Positions 50,344 through 59,610 of a stretch of DNA of 64,000 bases are shown here, piece after piece. Origin of the DNA: Kitasatospora albolonga. Lineage in GTDB: Bacteria > Actinomycetota > Actinomycetes > Streptomycetales > Streptomycetaceae. The notes under the pieces were generated by a model. That model worked only from the letters and a program-made list of their open reading frames with translations, ran no database searches and had not been told where the DNA came from. The position numbers and the translations under genes are program-made. The stretch spans positions 5,698,001-5,762,000 of the forward strand of contig CP020563.1 of NCBI GenBank assembly GCA_002082585.1, in the 5' to 3' direction. Position 1 is the stretch's first letter. Every line of letters begins with the position of its first letter.

Positions 50344-51696
50344 TCAGCTGGTCCCCATGCCCCCGCCGCCCGGGTTTCCGGCGGAATCCCCGTCGTCGAG
50401 GCGTACGTACTCCGGCAGCGTCAGCCGGGCCAGCGCGCCGCCGTCCGGGGGACCGGCGAACTCCAGCCGGGCCCCGATCGCCGTCGCCTGCCCCACGGCG
50501 ATGGTCAGCCCGAGCCCGTGGCCCTTGCCCGCACCGTCCGTGCGGAACCGCTGCGGACCGCCCTCCAGCAGGTACGCCGGAAAGCCCGCGCCGTGATCCC
50601 GTACGGAGACCACCGCGCCGTCCACGGTCACCACCACCGGCGGGGCGCCGTGGTGGTGGGCGTTGGCCACCAGGTTGCCGATCACCCGCTCCAGCCGCCG
50701 CCGGTCGGTCTCCACCCGCGCCGGACGCACGACCCGCACCCCGGTCTCCGTACCGGAGGCCCGCACCACGCGTTCCACCAGCGGGGCCAGATCGTGCACG
50801 GCCAGGTCGGCCTGCTCGGTACGGGCGTCCAGCCGGGAGATCTCCAGCAGGTCCTCGGTCAGCGAGCGCATCGCCCGCACCCGGTCCCGTACCAGCTCCG
50901 CCGGACGCCCCGGCGGCAGCAGCTCGGCGGCGGCCGAGAGACCGGTGAGCGGGGTGCGCAGCTCGTGCGCCACATCGGCGGTGAACCGCTGCTCCGTCTG
51001 GAGCCTGCGCTGCAGGCTGGAGGCCATGGTGTCCAGGGCGCCCGAGACGATCGCCACCTCGTCCTGGCCGCGCACCGGACGGGCCGTACGGGGGTCGCCG
51101 ACCCGGGCGTCGAGGTCGCCCGCGCTGATCCGGCGGGCCACCCGGGCCGTCTGGTGCAGCCTGCGCGTCACCCGGCCGACCGCGAAGAGACCGACGACGA
51201 GCGTGGCGGCGATGGCCAGCAGCGAGGAGCCGATGATCGCCCGGTCCAGGCCCGCGATGGTGTTGGCGCTGTGGCTGTAGTCCGTCCAGGTGGCCAGCGC
51301 CCGCCCGTCCGCCGGGCCCGCCGCCCACATCGCGGGGCCGCCCCGCCCGTCCGGATCGCCCGGCCGGTGCGGGCCGTCCGCGACCATGGTGCCGCGCTCA
51401 CCGCCCGCCGCCAGGGCACGCAGCGAGGCGGGCAGGCCCGGCGGGTCGATGCCGGAGCCCCGGGGCAGCGGCTCCCCGGCCTCGTACGCGTCGGTGACCA
51501 CCTCCAGCCGGTCGAGCGCCTTCTCCCGGGCGTGGGAGACGGTCTGCCGGGTGACGGCGGTGTGCACGAGGACGCCGAGCAGGGCGGCGAGCGTGCAGCA
51601 CATGGCGGTGAGGAAGACGGCGGACTTCCAGGTGAGGGTCGCGGTCCAGGCGGGGGAGCGGAGCCGCCGCCGCTTCGTCTTCATCGGCCGTTTCAT
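50344..51696 (-). CDS. Sensor histidine kinase without adjacent response regulator
   Basis: A protein of 450 residues. Two membrane helices (about 25-48 and 153-176) flank a ~100-residue extracytoplasmic sensor. HAMP and a DHp domain with DVAHELRTP (His244) follow, then HATPase_c with NLVANAHHH, DHGAGFP and KGHGLGLTIA. The start overlaps the stop of the lipoprotein gene (ATGA). The lipoprotein-kinase order recalls cseA-cseC, but no response regulator gene lies here. Confidence 0.9.
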   Translation of the reverse strand: MKRPMKTKRRRLRSPAWTATLTWKSAVFLTAMCCTLAALLGVLVHTAVTRQTVSHAREKALDRLEVVTDAYEAGEPLPRGSGIDPPGLPASLRALAAGGERGTMVADGPHRPGDPDGRGGPAMWAAGPADGRALATWTDYSHSANTIAGLDRAIIGSSLLAIAATLVVGLFAVGRVTRRLHQTARVARRISAGDLDARVGDPRTARPVRGQDEVAIVSGALDTMASSLQRRLQTEQRFTADVAHELRTPLTGLSAAAELLPPGRPAELVRDRVRAMRSLTEDLLEISRLDARTEQADLAVHDLAPLVERVVRASGTETGVRVVRPARVETDRRRLERVIGNLVANAHHHGAPPVVVTVDGAVVSVRDHGAGFPAYLLEGGPQRFRTDGAGKGHGLGLTIAVGQATAIGARLEFAGPPDGGALARLTLPEYVRLDDGDSAGNPGGGGMGTS

Positions 51697-52487
51697 CGGC
51701 CGTCCGAGGAGGGGGAGGGGTCTGCGGAGGCGGAGGAGTCGTTCGCGGAGGCCGAAGGGGAGCCGGTTGCGGAGGCCGAGGAGGAAGGGCTCGGGGACCG
51801 GTCGCGGTCCGTGTCCCCCCGCCGCTCCGGCGCCCGCAGGATCTCGTCCCGGGTGGCCAGCATCGCCTGCTGCCGCTCGTCCCAGGACCACGCGGTGCGG
51901 TACTCGTACCCCGAGATCACCGAAGGCGCCCGCAGCACCAGGTCCCGGCCCGCCCGCTCCACGCTGATCACGGCGTCGGACGTCGACATGATCCGGGTCA
52001 GCTCGCCGCCCTCCGCCCGGTACGCGCGCACGGCGAGCTGGCGTTCGGGCATCCGGATGCCGAGCACCAGTTCGTCCCTGCCGTCACCCGTCAGGTCGAA
52101 GTAGTACGGGTCCAGCACCGGGCAGTCGTCCGGTGCCGTCCGGCAGGCGCGGATCTGCCGGACCGTCCCGTCGGGCAGCTCGTCCAGCCCGCTGTCCCGG
52201 GCGGTCCGCGCCTTCAGCCCGGCCTGTGTCACCGCGACCGGGTCCAGTCGGCGCACATCGTCGCCGGGCACCCTGATTCCGGGGATACGGGCCGTCTCGC
52301 CCTCCCCGTAGTCGTACGGGGCGGCCGAGGCGGGCGGCAGGTCCGGCCAGAGGCGGGCGGGCTCGACCGCGGAGGGGGCCTCGCCCGCGCTCTCCAGTCC
52401 TCCGGCCGCTCCGCAGCCGGAGAGCAGGGCGAGCGCGGCCACGGCGGTCACGGCGCACGCGAGGCGACGGACGCGGTCCGGGCGCAC
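51693..52487 (-). CDS. Lipoprotein, possible partner of the downstream histidine kinase
   Basis: A protein of 264 residues. Lipobox LLSGC (Cys25) after a typical signal; the mature part holds PYYFDLTGDGRDELVLGI, an FG-GAP/CseA-like calcium-site-like turn, and a Cys pair (CRTAPDDC). The last 45 residues are a Ser/Pro/Ala tail. Its stop overlaps the kinase start, suggesting that it modulates that kinase as CseA does for CseC; this is inference. The start is GTG. Confidence 0.82.
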   Translation of the reverse strand: MRPDRVRRLACAVTAVAALALLSGCGAAGGLESAGEAPSAVEPARLWPDLPPASAAPYDYGEGETARIPGIRVPGDDVRRLDPVAVTQAGLKARTARDSGLDELPDGTVRQIRACRTAPDDCPVLDPYYFDLTGDGRDELVLGIRMPERQLAVRAYRAEGGELTRIMSTSDAVISVERAGRDLVLRAPSVISGYEYRTAWSWDERQQAMLATRDEILRAPERRGDTDRDRSPSPSSSASATGSPSASANDSSASADPSPSSDGR

Positions 52488-52615
52488 GGCTCACCCTCCT
52501 CTTCGACGACAGAGGGACACCCTAAGCGGAAGGCCGGGCGCAATGCCCACTTCGTACCCTTACGCCCTTACGTGGGCCGGTGCCCGGGCGGTACGCGGCT
52601 CCGTGCCCGGGCGGC

Positions 52616-52927
52616 TCAGCGCTGGTACGGGTTCTGCCCCGGCTGGGTGAAACCGGGCTGCTGCGGGGGCTGCCCGGCGCCGTCGGGTCCCGCCCCGTGC
52701 TGGGCGAGCAGCTGGTCGGCCTGCTCCTTGGTTATCTGCTGCTCCCCGCCGCAGAACGTGCACTGGGTCGCGTACTTCGTCGAGTACGGGAAGAGCGGCA
52801 CGAAGAACAGCGTGAACTTCGAGACCCGCTTGCGCAGAGTGTGCGCCGCCGGATTGCCGCACCAGCCGCACACCAGCGTCAGGATGGCCAGCTGGTACAG
52901 ATACCCCTTGGTACCGAAAATGATCAT
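52616..52927 (-). CDS. Zinc-ribbon membrane-associated small protein
   Basis: A protein of 103 residues. MIIFGTKGYLYQLAILTLVCGWCGN carries the first CxxC and CTFCGG the second, forming a zinc ribbon with TLFFVPLFPYSTKY between them; a Gln/Pro/Gly tail follows. This is a common actinobacterial zinc-ribbon family of unknown function. ATGA overlap with the HEAT-repeat gene fixes the start. Confidence 0.82.
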   Translation of the reverse strand: MIIFGTKGYLYQLAILTLVCGWCGNPAAHTLRKRVSKFTLFFVPLFPYSTKYATQCTFCGGEQQITKEQADQLLAQHGAGPDGAGQPPQQPGFTQPGQNPYQR

Positions 52928-55161
52928 GCCGTGCTCCCTCTCCCCGTCTTCCCCGTCCCCCGCAGTGCCTGTCGGCACAGCGCCAGGAGCTTCTCGTCCT
53001 CGTACGTGTCATGGCTGCCGTACCCGCCGTCCAGCGCGTTGTGACGGCGTACGGAGGAGAGCTCGGCGCGCAGCACCTGGGCCGTCGCCGACGCCGGGTC
53101 GACCGGTCCCGTCCGCGCCAGGCATTCTGCCACCCGGACCCGGACATGGCGGTTCTTCTCCCAGGCGGCGAGCAGCACTTCGGCGCTCTCCTCCGCCCGG
53201 CCGGTCACCTCCCGGAGCGCCGCCGCCGCGTCCACCCGCAGCCACAGCTCGTCGTGGGCCAGCAGCCCGCGCAGCCGGGGCGCCGCCACCGCAGCCTGCG
53301 GCCCGAGCGCCCCCAGCGCCGTCGCGGCGGCCCGCCGGTCGTGCACCTGGTCCGAGCCGAGCCCCTCGATCAGCACCGGCAGCACCGCCTCCCGGTCCCC
53401 GGCGACCGCCCACAGCGCCTCGGCCGCCTCCGTGGCCGCCCCCGTCCCCGGCCGCCGGAGCATCGCCCGCAGCTCGGGCACGGCCTCCCGCGCGGCGGGC
53501 CCGAACGAGCCGAGCGCCCGCAGCGCCGCCGTACGCAGCCACTCGCCCCGGTACTCCGGAGCGCCGCGCAGCACCCGCAGCACCTCCGGGGTCGCCTCGC
53601 CCGCCCGCAGCCCGGTCAGCCCGGCCAGCAGCGGGCTCGCCCGGTCGTACGCCCCCTCGTCCAGCCGCACCCCGGCCAGCCTGCGCCGCAGCGCCCCGGC
53701 GAGGGGCTGGGCGGCCGGCCCCAGCCGGGCGACCGCGAACCCCACGTCGTGCGGCACCTCCGGCAGCTCCAGGGCCGCCGCCAGCGCGGGCACCGCCCGG
53801 GCGTCACCGAGCCGGGCCAGCGCCTTCACCGTGGAGCCGAGCCCCGGCGGACCGCTGGCCCACTCCTTCACCCAGCCCGCGGGATCGGCGGCCAGCCGGG
53901 CCGCCAGCGCGTCGGCGGCGGGCGCGGCCAGCGTGAACAGCTCCTCCAGTACGTGGGAGGCGGCATCGGCCAGCCGGGGCTCGGGGTCGGCGAGCTGGGC
54001 GCCGACGAGCGCCACCAGCTCCTCGTACGAACCGCGCCAGGCCCGTATCAGCCCGCCGCTCATCCGTACGGCGTCGATGCGCTGCCAGCGGTCGGGGCTG
54101 CGCAGCTGGTCGACGAGGAGGGCCGTGCGGTCGCCCACCCGGTCGTCCAGGCCGACGTGCAGGGTACGCAGCAGATCGGCGGCCCAGGGGGCACCGCGTC
54201 CGGCGTTCTCCTGGGCGGAGAGCGCGCGCAGCTGGCCCACCAGCGTCGGCGCCGCGACCTGTTCGGTGCAGCCCGCCGGATCGGGGTCCGTACAGCCGAC
54301 GTGCTCGGAGTCCGTACCGCCCGGGGCGTCCGCGTCCGGACAGCCGGCCGGGTCGGCGGCGGGCTCCGCCCCGTCGTCCGGCTCCGGCGCCCCGTCCTCC
54401 CGGTCGCGCCCGCCCTCCGGTGCGCCGCCCGGGGCCTCCCGCAGCTCGCGCAGCAGCGCGGAGACGACCGGCACCACATCGCGGGGCAGCGCGTCGGGCG
54501 AACAGCGCGCCAGCTGGGCCAGGGCGGCGAGCCGCAGCCCCGGCGCGTTCACCCGGTCCACCAGCACGGTCAGCCAGTCGGCCACCCGCCCGGCCAGCGG
54601 GCGGTGGCGCAGCGCCACGCGCCCGGCGGCCTCCACGAGGGCGAGCCGCACCTCCTCGTCGGGCTCCACGGGCAGCCGCTCCCGCAGCAGCGCGAGGACC
54701 CGCACGGGGTGCCGGTGCAGGGTGGCGAGCGCCAGCGGGGCCGCCAGTCGCACCCCGGGGTCCTCGTCGGCGATCAGCTCGAAGAACACCCCCGCGCCCG
54801 CGGTGACCGCCGCCGCCGCCATCGCGTAGTTCGCGGCGCCCTCGATCTCGTCCTCGTCGATCTCCGCCTCGTCGTCCTCGTCCAGGTCGAAGCCGCCGAT
54901 GCTGGTGAGCAGCTCGACCACGCTGCCCCGGTCCTGCACGGCCGGGTCCACGACGAGCTCGAAGAGGAAGGGGATGCACGCGAGGGTGCAGGCGTAGACA
55001 TCCCCCTGGTGGTGCACGGCTCCGTACATGCCGTCGAGCGCGCTCTCCCGCTCCGCCGGATCGGCGGAGGCGAGCCCCCGGAGGAGCACCGGCACATCGT
55101 CGGCGGGCCCGTAGGCATGCTCCATCGAAGCCCAGTCGACCTCATCGATCCCCGAGAACAC
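52924..55161 (-). CDS. HEAT-repeat protein
   Basis: A protein of 745 residues composed of HEAT/PBS-lyase-like helical repeats throughout (for example ALRALGSFGPAAREAVPELRAML and AATALGALGPQAAVAAPRLRGLL). An acidic insertion (DLDEDDEAEIDEDEIEG) lies near residue 100 and an Asp/Pro/Glu-rich low-complexity stretch near 270-310. It is probably a scaffold. The GTG start (VFSGIDEVDW) follows GGGGAGGGG and matches where homologues begin; the frame is open 39 codons further. Confidence 0.84.
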   Translation of the reverse strand: MFSGIDEVDWASMEHAYGPADDVPVLLRGLASADPAERESALDGMYGAVHHQGDVYACTLACIPFLFELVVDPAVQDRGSVVELLTSIGGFDLDEDDEAEIDEDEIEGAANYAMAAAAVTAGAGVFFELIADEDPGVRLAAPLALATLHRHPVRVLALLRERLPVEPDEEVRLALVEAAGRVALRHRPLAGRVADWLTVLVDRVNAPGLRLAALAQLARCSPDALPRDVVPVVSALLRELREAPGGAPEGGRDREDGAPEPDDGAEPAADPAGCPDADAPGGTDSEHVGCTDPDPAGCTEQVAAPTLVGQLRALSAQENAGRGAPWAADLLRTLHVGLDDRVGDRTALLVDQLRSPDRWQRIDAVRMSGGLIRAWRGSYEELVALVGAQLADPEPRLADAASHVLEELFTLAAPAADALAARLAADPAGWVKEWASGPPGLGSTVKALARLGDARAVPALAAALELPEVPHDVGFAVARLGPAAQPLAGALRRRLAGVRLDEGAYDRASPLLAGLTGLRAGEATPEVLRVLRGAPEYRGEWLRTAALRALGSFGPAAREAVPELRAMLRRPGTGAATEAAEALWAVAGDREAVLPVLIEGLGSDQVHDRRAAATALGALGPQAAVAAPRLRGLLAHDELWLRVDAAAALREVTGRAEESAEVLLAAWEKNRHVRVRVAECLARTGPVDPASATAQVLRAELSSVRRHNALDGGYGSHDTYEDEKLLALCRQALRGTGKTGRGSTA

Positions 55162-55465
55162 GCCATCCCCTCCCCACGTCACGGCAGCGTCCCGGAACGG
55201 AACCCGCATCCGGCACATCTGTTCCCACGCCCCTGGCGGCGCGTCCCGAAGAAAGCGCCTGCGCAGAGTGTGCACCACGGGTCCGACAATCCACCCGTCA
55301 CTTGCGGCCTTTCCTCGCGCCGTGACCAGGTCATGACCCTGTCATGACCGGATGGCAGCAGGGGAACCTGTGAGCACTCTGTGAATCAACGGAAATACGC
55401 GGGCGGAATCAGCGGAAACCGTGCGGACGGAACCAGCGGAGAATCACGGGCTGAATCAGCGGAAA
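55162..55465. other. 304-nt gap between the HEAT gene start and the LigD-polymerase gene
   Basis: It holds the HEAT gene promoter side, with a TCATGAC motif twice near 55333-55348. From 55381 on it holds a 24-bp tandem repeat that runs into the end of the LigD-polymerase gene. No gene was found. Confidence 0.4.
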
Positions 55466-55476
55466 TCAGTCCGCGG
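55381..55476. repeat. 24-bp imperfect tandem repeat, four units
   Basis: Units at 55381, 55405, 55429 and 55453 each contain a GAATCAGCGGAAA-like core with substitutions. The block includes the stop codon of the LigD-polymerase gene and abuts a separate 30-bp repeat. Confidence 0.75.
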
Positions 55477-56419
55477 GAGGCCGGGACCGGTCCGGTCGGT
55501 CCGTGGGAGGCCGGGGCCGGTCCGGTCGGTCCGTGGGCAGCGGCCGGGCCCGGTCCGGGTCGAGCAGGGGGCCGAGCAGGTCCCCGTACCGCTCCAGCCG
55601 CCCGGCCATGTCGTCCGCGCGGAACACCAGCGCCTCCGGGGACCGGCACTCCGCGATCTCCTCCCAGGTGAGCGGCGCGGAGACGGTGGGCTCGGCCCGG
55701 GCCCGCAGGGTGTAGGGGGTGGCGGTGGTCTTCGACGCGGAGTTCTGGCTGAAGTCGACGAAGACCTTGCCCGGCCGCAGGGCGCGCTTCATCCGGTGCA
55801 GGGCCAGGTCCGGCAGGGCGCTCTCCGCCTCCACCGCGAGGCGCTTCGCGTACGCGGACACCTCGGCGGACGGCGTCGGCTCCAGCGGGACGAGCAGATG
55901 CAGCCCCTTGGAGCCGGACGTCTTCCCGTACGCGGACAGACCGTCGGAGGCGAGCCGCTCCCGCAGCCAGCGGGCCACCGCGCAGCACTCCACGACGGTG
56001 GCGGGGGCGCCGGGGTCCAGGTCGAACACCATCCGGTCGGCGGTCCCCGGGGCCCCCGCGCGCCACTGCGGGGTGTGGAACTCCACCACCAGGTTGGCCG
56101 CCCACATCAGCGCGGCCAGATCATCGACCACCACCTGGCGGGCGGCCGGGTCCTCGCTGTGCGGCACGGGGGCGGTGCGCACCCAGTCGGGCGTACCGGG
56201 CGGCGGGTTCTTGGTGACGAAGAGCTGCCCCCGGGGCCCGTCCGGATAGCGCAGGAAGGAGACCGGGCGGTCGCGCAGATGGGGCAGGATCGCGCCCGCC
56301 ACCGTGGCCGCGTAGTAGTGCAGCACCTCGCCCTTGGTGGTCCCGGTGGCCGGATACAGCACCTTGTCGAGGTTGCTGAGCGAGAGGCGCCGCCCCTCCA
56401 CCTCCGTGATCGGCGTCAT
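55466..56419 (-). CDS. LigD-type DNA polymerase (primase-polymerase domain) for non-homologous end joining
   Basis: A protein of 317 residues. AEP/LigD-polymerase motifs: LSNLDKVLYPATGTTKGEVLHYY at the start, DRMVFDLDPG (catalytic DxD), SGSKGLHLLVPL and VFVDFSQNSASKTTATPYTLRARAEPTVSAPLTWEE. Only the polymerase domain is present; ligase and nuclease modules are absent. The C-terminus is a 10-residue repeat (PTDRPDRPRP, then PTDRPDRSRP) from a 30-bp DNA repeat. It is divergent from ku. Confidence 0.93.
   Translation of the reverse strand: MTPITEVEGRRLSLSNLDKVLYPATGTTKGEVLHYYAATVAGAILPHLRDRPVSFLRYPDGPRGQLFVTKNPPPGTPDWVRTAPVPHSEDPAARQVVVDDLAALMWAANLVVEFHTPQWRAGAPGTADRMVFDLDPGAPATVVECCAVARWLRERLASDGLSAYGKTSGSKGLHLLVPLEPTPSAEVSAYAKRLAVEAESALPDLALHRMKRALRPGKVFVDFSQNSASKTTATPYTLRARAEPTVSAPLTWEEIAECRSPEALVFRADDMAGRLERYGDLLGPLLDPDRARPLPTDRPDRPRPPTDRPDRSRPPAD
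55471..55550. repeat. 30-bp tandem repeat in the 3' end of the LigD-polymerase gene
   Basis: Near-identical 30-bp units lie at 55471-55500 and 55501-55530, with a degenerate third unit after. Being a multiple of three, the repeat adds Pro/Arg/Asp-rich decapeptides to the protein without shifting the frame. Confidence 0.85.
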
Positions 56420-56496
56420 ACGATAAGAGTCACACGAATCGCCTGAACCGCAGGAAAACCACCCAGACCGCCATTGACGTCCCAAAGGGGTGAACG

Positions 56497-57570
56497 GTGA
56501 GGTCCATATGGAACGGCGCGATCTCCTTCGGGCTGGTCAGCATCCCGATCAAGCTGGTCAACGCCACCGAGAACCACGCGATCCACTTCCGGCAGATCCA
56601 CCTCGCCGACGGTGGCCGCATCCGCTACCGCAAGGTCTGTGAGCTGGACGAGGAGGAGGTGACCGGCGGCGAGATCGGCAAGGCGTACGAGGACGCCGAC
56701 GGGACGATGATCCCGATCACCGACGAGGACCTCGCCCAGCTCCCGCTGCCCACCGCCAAGACCATCGAGATCGTCGCGTTCGTGCCCGCCGACGAGATCG
56801 ACCCGCTCCAGATGGACGCGGCGTACTACCTCTCCGCCAACGGGGTCCCGGCCGCCAAGCCGTACACCCTGCTGCGCGAGGCCCTCAAGCGCAGCAACAA
56901 GGTGGCCGTCGCCAAGTACGCCCTGCGCGGCCGTGAACGGCTGGGCATGCTCCGGGTCGTCGACGACGTGATCGCGATGCACGGACTGCTCTGGCCCGAC
57001 GAGATCCGCGCCCCCGAGGGCGTCGCCCCGGACAGCGAGGTCACCGTCCGCGACGCCGAACTCGATCTGGCGGACGCCCTGATGGACACCCTCGGCGAGG
57101 TCGACATGGACAGCCTCCACGACGACTACCGCGAAGCGGTCGAGGAGCTGATCGCCGCCAAGGCCGCCGGTGAGACGGCTCCCCCGGCGCAGTCCGGCGA
57201 CTCCGGCGGAGGCAAGGTCATCGACCTGATCGCGGCCCTGGAGAACAGCGTCCGCGCGGCGAAGAAGTCCCGGGGCGAGGGAGAGGGGGAGGAGGACGGC
57301 GACGAGGGGGACATGGCGGATGTCCACCCCATAAAGAAGACGACGTCCGGAAGAACAGCGAAAAAGACGACGCAAAAGAAGTCCACGTCGAAACAGGCGC
57401 CGAAACAGACGGGTACGAAGAAGTCCACGTCGTCCACCGCGAAGAAGGCCACCGGGAAGAAGGCGGCCGCCAAATCGACCTCTTCCTCCGCCAAGAAGCA
57501 GACGTCGTCCGGCGGCCGGAGCACCACGAAGAAGACGACGGCCGCGCCCCGCAAGCGCACCTCGGCCTGA
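56497..57570 (+). CDS. ku: Ku protein for non-homologous end joining
   Basis: A protein of 357 residues. It begins RSIWNGAISFGLVSIPIKL and contains the Ku core to about residue 260 (RYRKVCELDEEEV, IEIVAFVPADEIDP, AYYLSANG, RERLGMLRVVDDV). The last ~75 residues are a Lys/Ser/Thr-rich tail with KKTT and KKSTS repeats, as in Streptomyces Ku proteins where it supports DNA binding. The GTG start has an AAGGGGTG ribosome-binding site. It is divergent from the polymerase gene across 77 nt. Confidence 0.95.
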   Translation: MRSIWNGAISFGLVSIPIKLVNATENHAIHFRQIHLADGGRIRYRKVCELDEEEVTGGEIGKAYEDADGTMIPITDEDLAQLPLPTAKTIEIVAFVPADEIDPLQMDAAYYLSANGVPAAKPYTLLREALKRSNKVAVAKYALRGRERLGMLRVVDDVIAMHGLLWPDEIRAPEGVAPDSEVTVRDAELDLADALMDTLGEVDMDSLHDDYREAVEELIAAKAAGETAPPAQSGDSGGGKVIDLIAALENSVRAAKKSRGEGEGEEDGDEGDMADVHPIKKTTSGRTAKKTTQKKSTSKQAPKQTGTKKSTSSTAKKATGKKAAAKSTSSSAKKQTSSGGRSTTKKTTAAPRKRTSA

Positions 57571-57738
57571 CCTCGCCACTCACCGGGGCCCGGCTCGGCC
57601 GCGTACCTCGGCCTGACCTCACCGCGCACCTGGGCCCGCCCCTGCCGCGCACCTCGGTCTCGGTGGGCAGGTCCCCGTCGCGTACCGATCCCCGGCCCCG
57701 GCTCCCCCCTGTCGTACGTCACCCGTACGCTACGGCGC

Positions 57739-59610
57739 ATGAGCGCAGAAACCCCCTCGGGGCGGGTGATCGACGGCCGCTTCACCCTGGTGGAGCGGCT
57801 CGGCAGCGGCGGCATGGGCATGGTCTGGCGGGCCCGCGACGAGGCGCTCCACCGCGACGTCGCCCTCAAGGAGGTGCGGCCCCCGGACCCCGCGCTCGCG
57901 GAGTACGACCCCGAGGGCGCCCGCACCCTGCGCGCCCGGGTCCTGCGCGAGGCCCGCGCGCTGGCCCGGCTCGACCACCCGAACGTGGTCACCGTCCACC
58001 ACATCATCGACCCGGGCGAGGACGGCTACCCCTGGATCGTGATGGAGCTGGTGGCCGGTTCCTCCCTCCAGGACCGGCTGGCCGAAGGGCCCATGGAGCC
58101 CGCCGAGGCCGCCGAACTGGGGCGCGGCATCCTCTCCGCCCTGAACGCCGCCCACGCCTCCGGCATCCAGCACCGTGACGTCAAACCGGCCAACGTCCTG
58201 CTGCGCACCGACGGCCGCCCCGTCCTCACGGACTTCGGCATCGCCGCCATCCGTGAGTCGACCAGCCTCACCATGACGGGCGCGCTCATCGGCTCGCCCG
58301 ACTACATAGCCCCCGAGCGCATCCGGGGCACCGAGGGCGACCCGTCCTCCGACCTCTGGTCGCTCGGCATGATGCTGTACGTCGCCGTCGAGGGCCACCA
58401 CCCCCTGCGCAAGGCCACCACGCTCGCCACCCTGGCGGCCGTGCTCGACGAGGACGTGCCCCCGCCGGTACGGGCCGGGGCGCTCACCCCCGTACTGAAG
58501 GCACTGCTGACCCGGGACATCCCGGCCCGCCCGGACGCCGCGACCCTGGACCGGATGCTGGCGGAGGCGGCGGCGCGGCCGACGGCCACCCCCGTACAGC
58601 CCGCGCCCGACCCCAGAAGCGCCTACGGCTCACCCCCGCCCACCGACACGCCCCACCCCCCGCCCACCGACACACCCCACCCCGCGTCCCCCGGACAACC
58701 GCCCCACCCACCGACCGGTTTCGGCCATCCGTCGGCCTTCCCCACCCCGGCCGACGCACCGCGCAACCCGTACGCCAACACCCCGTACGCGAACAACCCG
58801 TACGCGAGCCCGGCAACGCCTCCGGCGGCGTCCCCGTTCTCGGCCACCTCCCCGACGATCACCGACGACGAGGAGCGCAGACACCGCCTCCTGCGCCGGA
58901 CCCGGGTCATCGGCGCGGTCTCCACCATCGTCTCGGCGGCGGTGCTGGTGGGCGTCTTCTGGATGATCGACCCGTCGTACTTCCGGGGCGGCGACGACGA
59001 CAGCGCGAAGGGCGGCAGCCGCCCGGACACCACGGCGAGCGCCCCGGCGAACGACAGCGGCGCCTCGCCGCCCACAGCGGCGGGCAAGCCGGTCGTGGAC
59101 GACGAGCAGCCCGGGGCGGACGACGACGATGACGGCGACGACGGAGCGGAGGCCGCCACCGACCTCCTTACCCCGGACGGGGCGCGGCAGGTCATCGCCG
59201 CCCTGAAGCCCCTGATGGGCGGCACGAAGGTCACCGACTTCACCCTCTACGACAAGCACGCCTCCGCCCAGGCGCCGCTGAAGTCCAACTCCCGCCTCTA
59301 CGACCGGTTCAGCTACCGGGACGGGCAGGCGAAGAACGACGACATGGGCGGCACCCTCATGTCCGGGGACAAGCCGGTCGACCTGGAATCCGTCGACTGG
59401 GACGCCCTGCCCGCCCTGCTGCGGACGGCCAGGACAACGCTCAACATCCCGGAGCCGGAGAGCAGTTACGTGATCGTGGACCCCTCGTCGCCCTTCTACG
59501 AGGGCCGCCCGGTGCTGCGCGTCTACGTCTCCGACAAGTACGGCGGCGCCTACCTCGCCGCCGAGCTGAACGGCAAGGTCATCGAGAAGCACCCGCGCGA
59601 GGAGGGGTGA
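57739..59610 (+). CDS. PknB-type serine/threonine protein kinase, membrane-anchored
   Basis: A protein of 623 residues. An active kinase domain spans 14-275: LGSGGMGMVW loop, Lys44 (VALKEV), HRDVKPAN with Asp147, DFG Asp165 and APE (YIAPER). The Pro-rich linker contains a TDTPHPP repeat and NPYANTPYANNPYAS. One membrane helix lies at about 392-414, followed by an acidic linker and a C-terminal extracytoplasmic domain without PASTA repeats. TACGCT is 7 nt before the ATG, suggesting a leaderless mRNA. Its 3' end overlaps the convergent gene by 32 nt. Confidence 0.93.
   Translation: MSAETPSGRVIDGRFTLVERLGSGGMGMVWRARDEALHRDVALKEVRPPDPALAEYDPEGARTLRARVLREARALARLDHPNVVTVHHIIDPGEDGYPWIVMELVAGSSLQDRLAEGPMEPAEAAELGRGILSALNAAHASGIQHRDVKPANVLLRTDGRPVLTDFGIAAIRESTSLTMTGALIGSPDYIAPERIRGTEGDPSSDLWSLGMMLYVAVEGHHPLRKATTLATLAAVLDEDVPPPVRAGALTPVLKALLTRDIPARPDAATLDRMLAEAAARPTATPVQPAPDPRSAYGSPPPTDTPHPPPTDTPHPASPGQPPHPPTGFGHPSAFPTPADAPRNPYANTPYANNPYASPATPPAASPFSATSPTITDDEERRHRLLRRTRVIGAVSTIVSAAVLVGVFWMIDPSYFRGGDDDSAKGGSRPDTTASAPANDSGASPPTAAGKPVVDDEQPGADDDDDGDDGAEAATDLLTPDGARQVIAALKPLMGGTKVTDFTLYDKHASAQAPLKSNSRLYDRFSYRDGQAKNDDMGGTLMSGDKPVDLESVDWDALPALLRTARTTLNIPEPESSYVIVDPSSPFYEGRPVLRVYVSDKYGGAYLAAELNGKVIEKHPREEG

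Noticed and set aside
55381..55476. CRISPR-like array
   Set aside because: The units are contiguous 24-bp tandem repeats without unique spacers and no cas genes are present.
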